Shown here piece by piece: positions 46,794 to 55,866 of a stretch of 64,000 bases of DNA. This stretch comes from Acidobacteriota bacterium (GTDB lineage Bacteria > Acidobacteriota > Terriglobia > Acidiferrales > UBA7541), in contig JABDGF010000001.1 of NCBI GenBank assembly GCA_013286165.1, positions 1 through 64,000 of the forward strand, read 5' to 3'. Under the pieces are notes generated by a model that was not told the origin of the DNA, made no database searches, and saw only the letters and a list, made by a program, of their open reading frames with translations. Both the position numbers and the translations under genes were made by a program. Position 1 is the first letter of the stretch. Each line of letters begins with the position of its first letter.

Positions 46794-48683
46794 CTAGCTC
46801 GTGACCGCCATGGTGGCGTCGTGGGTGCGAAGCCACTGTTCAAACAAGGCCAAGCTGAACAGAATTTTGTGATTGTCCTGCCGGCCGGACTTGTGAAGCT
46901 CGAAGAGATGTCGAACTTGCTCGGGACGCAGAAATTGATAGATCTCGGATTGCGGATCGAGCAGGCTGTCCGACATTTTGTTGTCGATCGCATCGCGGAA
47001 CCAGTCATCGACCACGTTCACGGCGAATCCACGCTTCTTCCGCTTCAAAATCGATTCCGGCAGATAAGTGCCAGACACTTGGCGGTGCAGCCATTTGCGC
47101 GTCGTGTTTCGGACTTTGAAGTTGGCCGGCAGACGTTCCACGTATTCGACGATTTCCTTGTCGATGAACGGCACGCGTAGCTCGAGCCCGTGAGCCATCG
47201 AGAGCTTGTCGGCGTACATCAGCAGCTCGTCGGGAAGAGTGGAGCGCACCTCCAGAAATTGGAAGCCGCCCAATTCGTCGGTGTGATTCATCAGGCCTGC
47301 AAGGTCGGCCCAAGCTTCCTGAATGAAATCACCGGAGTTCGGCGCGAGCATGCCTTCCTGAAAAAGACCTTCAACTTGATCGCCCGGCAAAATCGATAGA
47401 ACGTTTTGGTACCGGCGCATTCTGTCACCGGTTCCCAGCGAGTAAACTCCGCGCTTCAGAGTTTCGCTTCTTGGCAGCGCATGCACCGCGGACGAGATCG
47501 ACGAGCGCATCCAGCTCGGCATCTGGCCCCACAGCGCGCCATAGCGCACACCGAGATGACGGCGATAGCCGCCGAATAATTCATCGGGACCTTGGCCCAC
47601 TAGCGCAACCTTCACGTCTTGCCGTGCGCGCTCACACACAAAGTACATTGGGACGATCGAAGACGCCGCGATCGGCTCTTCCAGCGCTGCGACAATTTTC
47701 GGAAGCGCCTCTTCAAAGATCGAACGCGAAATACGGACAGATGTATGTTTTGAACCGAGGATGCGGGCCGTCTCTTCGCCGTCCGCCAGTTCGTCGTCCG
47801 CGTAGCTCGAACCATAACCGACCGTGTAAGTCGGCCACGAACTGCCGCTCAGATTCATCAGCGCCAGCAAAAGCGCGGAATCCATACCGCCGCTGAGCAG
47901 CAAACCCACCGGCACGTCGCTGATCAGCTGCCGCTTTACCGCCTGTTTGTAAAGCGAAAGCAACTCTTCGCGCGCTTCTTCGATCGGCTTTGCAGGGGAA
48001 AACGGCGTCGGCTCGTAGCGATACCAGCGGCTAACGCTCGGCGCGCCGTTCTCGACGACCAGTTTTGTTCCAGGCGCAAGCTTGTGGACGTCCTTCAGAA
48101 TCGTGAACGGTGACGGTGTGAAGCGATACCGCAGGAACAGATTCAGCGAATTGGGATCGATTTCCGGTTTACCGGGAATCGCGGCGCAAACCGCGCGCAT
48201 TTCCGAGCCGAAAGAAAGCGTGCCACCTGCGATTCGGTAGTAAATCAGTTTGATGCCGAAAGCGTCGCGCGCGAGGACCAGCCGCTTTTTTCGGACGTCC
48301 CAAATTGCGAGGCCGAACATCCCGTTCAGGCGATTGAGAACTTCGTCGCCCCACTGCTTGTAGCCGTGAATGATGACTTCCGTATCGGAATTCGTCCGGA
48401 AAACGTAACCGAAGCCCTCGAGTTCGCGCCGAAGTTCATGAAAGTTGTAAATTTCCCCGTTGAATACGACCCAGACGGACTCTTGCTCGTCCGACATAGG
48501 CTGGTGGCCGCCCGAAAGGTCGATGATCGAGAGCCGGCGGAATCCAAATCCGAGCGGCCCGTCGAAATAGAAACCTTCGTCGTCGGGGCCGCGATGCGTG
48601 ATGGACTTCGTCATCGCCTCGACGTCCGAACGTCGTACCAGCGATTGGTTGCCGAAATTAAATTGTCCGCAAATTCCGCACAT
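46794..48683 (-). CDS. asnB: Asparagine synthase (glutamine-hydrolysing), EPS locus paralog
   Basis: MCGICGQFNFG (Cys2 nucleophile), ITHRGPDDEGFYF, PVGLLLSGGMDSALLLAL. Confidence 0.93.
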   Translation of the reverse strand: MCGICGQFNFGNQSLVRRSDVEAMTKSITHRGPDDEGFYFDGPLGFGFRRLSIIDLSGGHQPMSDEQESVWVVFNGEIYNFHELRRELEGFGYVFRTNSDTEVIIHGYKQWGDEVLNRLNGMFGLAIWDVRKKRLVLARDAFGIKLIYYRIAGGTLSFGSEMRAVCAAIPGKPEIDPNSLNLFLRYRFTPSPFTILKDVHKLAPGTKLVVENGAPSVSRWYRYEPTPFSPAKPIEEAREELLSLYKQAVKRQLISDVPVGLLLSGGMDSALLLALMNLSGSSWPTYTVGYGSSYADDELADGEETARILGSKHTSVRISRSIFEEALPKIVAALEEPIAASSIVPMYFVCERARQDVKVALVGQGPDELFGGYRRHLGVRYGALWGQMPSWMRSSISSAVHALPRSETLKRGVYSLGTGDRMRRYQNVLSILPGDQVEGLFQEGMLAPNSGDFIQEAWADLAGLMNHTDELGGFQFLEVRSTLPDELLMYADKLSMAHGLELRVPFIDKEIVEYVERLPANFKVRNTTRKWLHRQVSGTYLPESILKRKKRGFAVNVVDDWFRDAIDNKMSDSLLDPQSEIYQFLRPEQVRHLFELHKSGRQDNHKILFSLALFEQWLRTHDATMAVTS

Positions 48684-48723
48684 AAGATTCGATTAGGTCT
48701 CTCTGGGCAGCAGCACACGCGAG

Positions 48724-49761
48724 CTATTCAGAAAGAAGAGTAAATTTATTGATCGGTTTAAACGTCACAACGGATTTCATGATGACGCGCAGCTTGCGCA
48801 TCTGTTCTTTGCGATGAAACGCCATCAGTTCGTTGGAAACCGGCCGCTTCAGCCTGCGTACGGCCGCCGATCCGTAGCCAGCGCCCAACGCGATGCCGTC
48901 CAGAACGTACGGCCGCTTCGACATTCGATAAAACACCCGGAAGAGTTCCCACAACGGGTGCCCGCCGAGGATGTAGTCCTTCTCACCGTAGGAATATGAA
49001 GCAGCCAACACGCCGCGCTCCGCCGTTCCGAGCTGTCTGTGATGGAAAAACGATCTCTCGTTGAACGAGCGCGTCTTCCAACCCATCATGCGCGCCGTCG
49101 TCACCGCCATCCAGTCGATGCCGCCACCCTTATTCGCGATGTATCCGCCGATTTCTTCAAAGCACTTCCGCCGGAAGATTTGGCACTGGCCGGAAACGTA
49201 GAATTGCCCCTCCAGGCTGTCCGTTTCGGAATTGTATCCGTCCGCTTCTTTGAAAACTGTTCCTGCAACTCCAAGGCGCGGTTCGTCGCGAAATTTCGTA
49301 AGCAGAAATTCGAAATGATCGGGCTGCAGCGAAACGTCTGAATCGAGGTTTCCGATCACCTCGTATTTCAAATCCTTCACTCGCTCTTGGCCGGCGTTGA
49401 ACGCTTGAACTTTCGCGGCGAAGTGCCGTTCTTTGCGCGGCGGCCGGTTAACCAGCTCGATCCAATCGTAACGCGCAGCGTATTCTTCAACGATCGCTGC
49501 CGTATTGCCGTTCGATCCGTCGTTTACGATCACCCATTTCAGCGGCTTGTAGGTCTGCTGAACGAGTGAGTCGAGCGTATTTTTGATGTACGCCGCTTCG
49601 TTGCGCGCCGGCGAGATCAAAACATACGGCGGAAGAGTTTGCTGTGGTTGCATTGCGGTTTTGTCAGTCCGAAGCGTAGCGCTGCCCGGTTCCATTTCTG
49701 TTGCGGCAGCGGATTGGTTTTCCTTCAGGGACGATTCCATGGCTCGATTTTCAAACTTCAA
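48724..49761 (-). CDS. Glycosyltransferase family 2
   Basis: VLISPARNEAAYIKNTLDSLVQQTYKPLKWVIVNDGS, IGNLDSDVSLQPD, QCQIFRRKCFEEIGGY. Confidence 0.92.
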   Translation of the reverse strand: MKFENRAMESSLKENQSAAATEMEPGSATLRTDKTAMQPQQTLPPYVLISPARNEAAYIKNTLDSLVQQTYKPLKWVIVNDGSNGNTAAIVEEYAARYDWIELVNRPPRKERHFAAKVQAFNAGQERVKDLKYEVIGNLDSDVSLQPDHFEFLLTKFRDEPRLGVAGTVFKEADGYNSETDSLEGQFYVSGQCQIFRRKCFEEIGGYIANKGGGIDWMAVTTARMMGWKTRSFNERSFFHHRQLGTAERGVLAASYSYGEKDYILGGHPLWELFRVFYRMSKRPYVLDGIALGAGYGSAAVRRLKRPVSNELMAFHRKEQMRKLRVIMKSVVTFKPINKFTLLSE

Positions 49762-49903
49762 TAGACGTCAGTCGCAGTGCTGAAAAACTTTCGCGGGGCG
49801 GAGGCAGTAATAGTACTGCCATGTTTCGAATGGGCCTCCGCCCGAAATTGCTTTCTGCGAATCGCGGAAATCTACGATTTCGCCTGCGACCGTAACCGGG
49901 CCG

Positions 49904-51106
49904 CTAGTGGGAGGCTCCGACGGCGGAAAATTCCTGAATCGTTTGCACGACTCGGGACTGCGCCGCGGGTTGAAGTTGCGGGAACATGGGGAGCGAAACG
50001 ATTTCGAGTGCGATTTTTTCGGTGACCGGAAAATCGCCGTTCTTGAAACCGCGCGCTTCGTACGCCTTTTGCAAATGCAGAGGAATCGGATAGTGAATGC
50101 CCGTGTCGATCTTCGCTTCGGCGAGATGCTTTTGCAGACCTTCGCGATCGGCGACGCGCACCACGTACAGGTGATACACCGGCCGCGACCATTCGGGCAC
50201 GTGCGGCGCGACAACGCCGTCAACCTTCGCGAGCAGCCGATCGTATTCAGCGGCAGCAGCCTGGCGCTGCTTAGTCCACTCCGCCAGACGGCGAAGTTTC
50301 ACGCTCAGCAAGCCCGCTTGTAGCGCGTCGAGGCGGCCGTTGTAGCCCTCGATGTCGTGATAATACTTTTTCGCTTGGCCGTGATCGCGAATCGTCTTCA
50401 TCCGCTTGGCCAAAGCTTCGTCGTTGGTCGTGATCGCGCCCGCTTCTCCGCACGCGCCAAGATTCTTGCCGGGATAGAAGCTGAACGCTCCGGCATGGCC
50501 CATCGAGCCCGCCGTTCTCCAGCGGTTTTCTTTCTTCGAGAAATATTGCGCGCCGTGTGCCTGGCACGCGTCTTCCACCACGATCAGGTTGTAGCGCGCC
50601 GCGAGTTCCAGAATCGGATCCATGTCCGCGCACTGGCCGTAGATGTGCACCGGAACAATCGCCGTCACCGGCGCGCGATGTTTGCGGTGCATCAGTTTGC
50701 CGCTCTCACGATCCTGATAGCATTCGCGCTCGAGATAGTTCTTCAGCTTCTCCACGTCCATCGAGTAGGTCTTTTCATCGATATCGACGAAGTCCGGTGT
50801 CGCGCCCGCCTGGCTGATCGCTTCCGTCGTCGCGATAAACGTGTGGGGCACCGTCACAACGATGTCGCCCTGCTTCACGCCCGCTGCCATCAGCGGGAAT
50901 CGCACGGCGTCGGTTCCGCTCGCCACGCCCACGCAATACTTCGCGTCGCAGTATTCCGCGAATTCCTTCTCGAAGTTCTCAACCATCGGTCCGCCGACGA
51001 AGCCGGCCGTGGTGATCACCTTCTGGAATACAGCGGTTAGCTCCTGCTCGAGTTCTTTGTGAGGCGTGACCAGGTCCAAAAACGGAATCTTCTCATTGTT
51101 TGACAT
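49904..51106 (-). CDS. DegT/DnrJ/EryC1/StrS aminotransferase (WbpE/WlbC-like)
   Basis: IPFLDLVTPHKELEQEL, VVEDACQAHGAQY, HAGAFSFYPGKNLGACGEAGAITT (PLP Lys). Confidence 0.93.
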   Translation of the reverse strand: MSNNEKIPFLDLVTPHKELEQELTAVFQKVITTAGFVGGPMVENFEKEFAEYCDAKYCVGVASGTDAVRFPLMAAGVKQGDIVVTVPHTFIATTEAISQAGATPDFVDIDEKTYSMDVEKLKNYLERECYQDRESGKLMHRKHRAPVTAIVPVHIYGQCADMDPILELAARYNLIVVEDACQAHGAQYFSKKENRWRTAGSMGHAGAFSFYPGKNLGACGEAGAITTNDEALAKRMKTIRDHGQAKKYYHDIEGYNGRLDALQAGLLSVKLRRLAEWTKQRQAAAAEYDRLLAKVDGVVAPHVPEWSRPVYHLYVVRVADREGLQKHLAEAKIDTGIHYPIPLHLQKAYEARGFKNGDFPVTEKIALEIVSLPMFPQLQPAAQSRVVQTIQEFSAVGASH

Positions 51107-51600
51107 TTACGATCCTCTTGTCGTCGGTGACGAAGCGTAGAAATTTAGCGGGATTGCCGGCCACGATTGCGTTCGGCGGAACGTCTTTGGTTACGACGCT
51201 GCCCGCTCCCACAATCGCGCCTTCTCCCACCGTTACATTCGCGAGGATCGTGCAACCCGATCCGATCGTCGCGCCCTTCTTGATAAGAGTCTTCTCTACC
51301 TTCCAGTCGGCTTCGGTTTGCAGCTGCCCGTCGCCGGTGGTCGAGCGGGGATACGTGTCGTTGATGAACGTGACGCTGTGTCCGATGAACACGGCGTCCT
51401 CGATCGTCACGCCCTCGCAGATAAACGTGTGGCTGGAAATCTTGCAGTTGTTGCCGACCCTCGCGTTCTTCTGAATTTCCACGAACGCGCCGATCTTCGT
51501 GTCGTCGCCCACCGTACAGCCGTACATGTTGATGAACTTCGACAGCTTTACGTTTTTTGCCGAGCTTAACGTCCGGCGCGATCGCTACGAATTCGTTCAT
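51093..51600 (-). pseudogene. Left-handed beta-helix N-acetyltransferase (WbpD/WlbB-like), frameshifted in an A6 tract
   Basis: MNEFVAIAPDVKLGK (ATG at 51600, overlapping the upstream TGA) is out of frame with MYGCTVGDDTKIGAFVEIQKNARVG (ORF 51093-51527); removing one A at 51553-51558 gives continuous LGKNVKLSKFINMYGC. Confidence 0.8.
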
Positions 51601-52661
51601 AGCTGGATGATTTTCCCCTTCTCCTGGAGTGAACGGTCCGCCGCTTCCAGCATGCGGACCACGTGAAGTCCCGCAACGCCGTCGTTGAACGGCGTCTTGT
51701 TGTTCATCACGCAATCGACGAAGTAAGCCGCTTCCATCTTCAGCGCTTCGACCTGTTCTACGCGCGGCGCCCACATATCGCCGGCGCGGTAGCTCACCAG
51801 CAAGTCGTACACGCCGTCGCCGGTCATCTGCACGCCCTTGTCGTAAAGCTTCAGCTTTTCGTCCGCTTCCAGATCGTTCCAAACCAGCATTTTTTTCTCG
51901 CCGCCGATCAGCGTGGTACGCACCTTCACCGGCGACAGCCAGTTCACGTTAATGTGGCCGATCATATTATTCGGATAGTACAGCGTCATGAATGCGATGT
52001 CGGCCACCGAGTTCAAATGGCGTTCGCCTGTGGCAACAACGGCCGTCGGCTTTTCCTTGATCAAATAATCCATGATCGAAAGGTCGTGCGGCGCCAAGTC
52101 CCACAGCACGTTTACGTCATGCTGGAAGAGGCCGAGGTTCACGCGTGTCGAATCGTAGTAATAAAGCTGGCCGAGCGTTCCGTCGTCGATCATCTGTTTC
52201 ATGCGCTTCACGGCGCCGGTGAAAAGAAACGTGTGATCGACCATGATCTTCAGATTTTTGCGTTCGGCGAGTTCGATCAGCTCCTCCGCCTGCGCGGCGT
52301 TCACCGTGAAGGGCTTCTCCACGAAAACGTGCTTGCCGTTTTCGAGCGCCGTCTTCGCAAGATCAAAATGAGTCCACACCGGTGTAACCACGGCGATCGC
52401 ATCGATGTCCGGCGACGTCAGAATTTCTTTGCTGTCGTTTGTCGTGCGCACGTCGGGGAACGTGTGGCGCACGCGATCCAGCGATTTTGCGCTCTTGTCG
52501 CACACCGCAACCACGCGGGAGCGGTCTTGTCCGTGGAAATTGCGGACGATGTTCGGTCCCCAATAGCCATATCCGATCACGCCGATTCGAAGCGTGTTTT
52601 CGTTCGATTGCGTTGGCTTGGAAGGCTTAACCGCGGTGTCGATGCTTGGACTTATAGCCAT
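51597..52661 (-). CDS. Gfo/Idh/MocA oxidoreductase (WlbA/WbpB-like)
   Basis: LRIGVIGYGYWGPNIVRNFHGQ, GKHVFVEKPFTVNAAQAEELIELA. Confidence 0.92.
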   Translation of the reverse strand: MAISPSIDTAVKPSKPTQSNENTLRIGVIGYGYWGPNIVRNFHGQDRSRVVAVCDKSAKSLDRVRHTFPDVRTTNDSKEILTSPDIDAIAVVTPVWTHFDLAKTALENGKHVFVEKPFTVNAAQAEELIELAERKNLKIMVDHTFLFTGAVKRMKQMIDDGTLGQLYYYDSTRVNLGLFQHDVNVLWDLAPHDLSIMDYLIKEKPTAVVATGERHLNSVADIAFMTLYYPNNMIGHINVNWLSPVKVRTTLIGGEKKMLVWNDLEADEKLKLYDKGVQMTGDGVYDLLVSYRAGDMWAPRVEQVEALKMEAAYFVDCVMNNKTPFNDGVAGLHVVRMLEAADRSLQEKGKIIQL

Positions 52662-52745
52662 TTTTCTCCACCTTATGAGTTAAATCCTAGGACGAGGAAC
52701 CGAACAGCCCAGCGGAATTACACACTACGAGTGTTACCGTGAGTC

Positions 52746-52771
52746 CGCACCGCCCCGAGTGAGGCGGTGCG
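52746..52771 (-). other. Perfect 9-bp stem / 8-nt loop hairpin between EPS genes
   Basis: CGCACCGCC-CCGAGTGA-GGCGGTGCG (+ strand); no U-tract on either side, 24 nt downstream of the sugar transferase stop. Confidence 0.5.
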
Positions 52772-52795
52772 AATAAATTGCGGGACTACGACCGA

Positions 52796-53959
52796 TCAGT
52801 ACGCGCCGTCGCCAGAGAACACAGCGCGCGGGGTCTGCAGGAGAATCTTTACGTCGAGCATGGGCGACCAGGTTCGCGAATACTGCAGGTCGAGACGCAC
52901 CATCTCGTCAAAAGTGGTTTTGCTGCGGCCATGGACTTGCCATAGGCCCGTGATTCCAGGGCGCGATTCCAGCAGCCGCCGGCGGTGCCAGATGTCGTAT
53001 GCCTCGATCTCGTAAGGGATCGGAGGCCGCGGTCCAACCAGCGACATCTCGCCGCGCAAAACGTTCCAGAACTGGGGGATCTCGTCGAGGCTCGTGCGGC
53101 GCATGATCCGTCCGACCCAGGTGACGCGCGGGTCGTTCGTAATCTTGTAAACCACTTTCTCGCCGGTATCGCCCGCCGCGGCAGCTTTGCCCGCGATGAA
53201 GTTCTTCACGTACTCTTTGTGAATCGCAGCGTCCGTCGAAACGAACATCGAGCGGAATTTCAAAAATTCGAAGTTAACGCCGTAACGTCCTACGCGCTGC
53301 TGACGGAAGAAGACAGGGCCTTTCGAGGTCAGCTTAACCAGCGCCGCGAGCACGAGGAAGATCGGCGAGAGCACCAGCAACGCCGCGCCCGCTCCCACCA
53401 CGTCCATCACGCGCTTCACCAGCAACGACAGCTTTTTCTTTTCTTCCACTTCGAAGAGGTCCGGGTACAGCTCCTCGTCCACCGCGCGGCGTTCGCCGTT
53501 GCCATCCCAACCATCGGGGAACGCGTAGAACGACATCTGAAAACTGCTCAGCTGACTGGACTTGAAAGAGCCCTGCAGTGCGGCGGTGATTTTAGATTCG
53601 ATGATCTTTACGGCCGCGCCCACTTCGGTCTCGCCGAATTCCGTGAAAATCACTCCGAATACCGAGTTCGCCTCGAACCAGCCGGCAATGTCCGTTTCGC
53701 GGATGGCTGCGTTCAATACCACGGCGATCTGGCCGAGCAACGCGTCCGTCTTTTTGGAATTCACGCCTTTCCCGTCGATCAGCATCAGCACCAGGTGCTT
53801 GCGGGAACGTTCCGAGCGCTTCCGTTCGCGGCTCAGCATTCGGCGGAAATGATCTTCGGACAGAAAACTTGCCATTACGCTCGAGCCGTTTGAAAACGAC
53901 GGGGCAGGGCGCCTGGCTTCGGCTGCTTGTTTCGATTTTGCTGTCGATACGTCACTCAC
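52796..53959 (-). CDS. Sugar transferase (polyprenyl-phosphate glycosylphosphotransferase) with N-terminal degenerate GGDEF/cyclase-like domain
   Basis: C-terminal [69 protein letters not shown]-terminal about 170 aa soluble domain [31 protein letters not shown]. Confidence 0.9.
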   Translation of the reverse strand: MSDVSTAKSKQAAEARRPAPSFSNGSSVMASFLSEDHFRRMLSRERKRSERSRKHLVLMLIDGKGVNSKKTDALLGQIAVVLNAAIRETDIAGWFEANSVFGVIFTEFGETEVGAAVKIIESKITAALQGSFKSSQLSSFQMSFYAFPDGWDGNGERRAVDEELYPDLFEVEEKKKLSLLVKRVMDVVGAGAALLVLSPIFLVLAALVKLTSKGPVFFRQQRVGRYGVNFEFLKFRSMFVSTDAAIHKEYVKNFIAGKAAAAGDTGEKVVYKITNDPRVTWVGRIMRRTSLDEIPQFWNVLRGEMSLVGPRPPIPYEIEAYDIWHRRRLLESRPGITGLWQVHGRSKTTFDEMVRLDLQYSRTWSPMLDVKILLQTPRAVFSGDGAY

Positions 53960-54016
53960 GAGAGTCTCTCTTTATCGAGCGCCACTTCGATGATGAAGCA
54001 TTCGCTTCGGCGCAAC

Positions 54017-54679
54017 TTAGACCTCGACGCTCAGGAGGCGATCGGGTGAATTAATGCTTTCCGACTGCGTATTACGAGGCCGTGCCAGGGCCGTAACAAA
54101 GGCGGAATCAATTTCAACCGCTACGGATCGCTGCAACAATGAGACCGATAGCACCAATCGATGACTGCCTTTCACATCGGTAAGAAGCCCTTCCAAGCCA
54201 AGCAACGGGCCGGAGTTGATGCGGACCCGGTCGCCAACATTCAAGAACGGGCACGGTTGGTGCTGAATCCCTGAGGCGACCAGCCGCTGAATCGACTGGA
54301 TTTCCGACTCGTCCACTTCCGCAGGGACATTGTTGAAGCTCACGACCTGAATCACTCCCGGTGTCTTCAGGATCGGAAGCCGGTTATGCGGATCGAACCG
54401 GCAAAACAGATAGCCCGGAAACAGCGGCGCGTCGAACTGCTTGACGCGATCCGACCAACGCTTCCGAAGCTTGTAGTAGGGCAAAAACCCTTCAAAACCC
54501 TGGCCCATCAACTGGGCGGCCACGCCGGCTTCTTGGCGGGCGCGAACCTGGAGCGCAAACCAGGGAAAAGTGGCCCCGGTCACGCTGGGTTCGACTGTTT
54601 CCTCGAATTTGAGTTCAAGAGGCATTTGCGATCGTCTAGAGCCGCTTTCACTTCTCCAAGCTACCGCCATGAGAGCCAC
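54017..54679 (-). CDS. NusG-family transcription antiterminator (UpxY/RfaH-like)
   Basis: FPWFALQVRARQEAGVAAQLMGQGFEGFLPYYKLRKRWSDR, APLFPGYLFCRFD, KOW region VGDRVRINSGPLLGLEG; start uncertain (GTG 54679, ATG 54670 or ATG 54625). Confidence 0.88.
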   Translation of the reverse strand: MALMAVAWRSESGSRRSQMPLELKFEETVEPSVTGATFPWFALQVRARQEAGVAAQLMGQGFEGFLPYYKLRKRWSDRVKQFDAPLFPGYLFCRFDPHNRLPILKTPGVIQVVSFNNVPAEVDESEIQSIQRLVASGIQHQPCPFLNVGDRVRINSGPLLGLEGLLTDVKGSHRLVLSVSLLQRSVAVEIDSAFVTALARPRNTQSESINSPDRLLSVEV

Positions 54680-54711
54680 AATCGACCCTCGGTAAATATG
54701 CTGAATGACTT

Positions 54712-54727
54712 TGCAAGACGCTTGCCA
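54712..54727 (-). promoter_or_regulatory. Sigma-54 (-24/-12) promoter candidate upstream of the antiterminator
   Basis: TGGCAAGCGTCTTGCA on the minus strand; matches TGGCACG-N4-TTGCW at 11/12 specified positions with exact GG-N10-GC spacing. Confidence 0.6.
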
Positions 54728-54918
54728 CCGTACTACGTCTTGTTCAACCAGCTAAATCTATGCAGCGAATGGGCTTAAACCTTTCGTCTCCACCCGCTAG
54801 TAAGTCCTAGATCCTATCTCACCTGACCTCGGTCAACTTTGCTATCCCGGAAGTGCAATTGTTTTCCTTGCCGTAAATACCAGAAAACAAAGAGTCAAGG
54901 TTCAATCTGCACTCGATG

Positions 54919-55866
54919 TTACTGGGCGCGCTCACCATTTCCCTGGTCGCTTCGGCCGTAACCATAGCCGTACCCGTAGGACGAGTAGTAAGCCCCGTAC
55001 GCTTGCTCGGGATTCACGGCGTTCAGGACGACTCCGACGACCGTGCGTCCCTGCAGTTCCTGGACGGCGCGCTGTGCCGTCGCCGACGGCGTCACTCCCG
55101 CTCGAACCACCATCATCACGCCGTCCACCATGTCCGCCAGAAAGCTCGAATCCGCCACCGGAATCAGCGGCGCCGAATCCAGAATCACCCAATCGAACAT
55201 CGGTGAAACCCGGTCCAGCAAAGTCTTCAGCCGGCCGTTCGAGAGCAATTCGCTCGGGTTCGCAACTTCCGTCCCACCCGGAATGAAGCAAAGGTTCGAT
55301 TCCGAATTGAACTGAATGATCTTGGTCTCGTCCGCGTCGCCACGCAGATAATCGGTCAAGCCCGGCGAAGCTGGAGCGCCCAGCGGAACGTGCAGCCGCG
55401 AGCATCGTAGATCGGCGTCCATAATCAGCACGCGGCGATCCGGCTGGCGAACGATCGATTGCGCCAGGTTGTTCGTTACAAAGGTCTTGCCTTCGGACGG
55501 AATCGAGCTCGTCACCAGCAGCGTCTTCAGCGTCTGCGTGCTGCGAATTTGGTACAGACGCGAGCGCAACGTGCGGAACTGTTCCGCACCGTGCGCGGTC
55601 AAATTCGGATTCAGGAACACGTTCACGTTCGGGTCGGGCCGCCAATCCGGATGCGAACACTTCTTGATGAGTTCGTCGAACCGCATAAACCCGCCCGTTG
55701 CGGCGGCGACTGGATCGCCGTGAGCGGACGGCGGTTCATACTCTCGATCCTCCGCTGGCGGCGGCGAAAACGTTCCCGGCTCCATATCGAGGATCGGCAC
55801 ATCCGGGATTTGACCCGACGCGCGTTCCTGCTCTGCTTTCTTCAGTGCTTCGTGAATTCGGCTCAT
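54919..55866 (-). CDS. CpsD/CapB-family tyrosine kinase-like EPS regulator
   Basis: MSRIHEALKKAEQERA N-terminus, LLVTSSIPSEGKTFVTNNLA (Walker A), VLIMDADLR, WVILDSAP; Tyr-rich tail YGAYYSSYGYGYGYG. Confidence 0.9.
   Translation of the reverse strand: MSRIHEALKKAEQERASGQIPDVPILDMEPGTFSPPPAEDREYEPPSAHGDPVAAATGGFMRFDELIKKCSHPDWRPDPNVNVFLNPNLTAHGAEQFRTLRSRLYQIRSTQTLKTLLVTSSIPSEGKTFVTNNLAQSIVRQPDRRVLIMDADLRCSRLHVPLGAPASPGLTDYLRGDADETKIIQFNSESNLCFIPGGTEVANPSELLSNGRLKTLLDRVSPMFDWVILDSAPLIPVADSSFLADMVDGVMMVVRAGVTPSATAQRAVQELQGRTVVGVVLNAVNPEQAYGAYYSSYGYGYGYGRSDQGNGERAQ

Noticed and set aside
52746-52771. Hairpin considered as an intrinsic terminator
   Set aside because: No U-tract on either strand; kept only as an unexplained structured element.
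54840-54880. Second sigma-54-like site CGGCAAGGAAAACAATTGCA (minus strand)
   Set aside because: Spacing between GG and GC is 14 rather than the required 10 nt.
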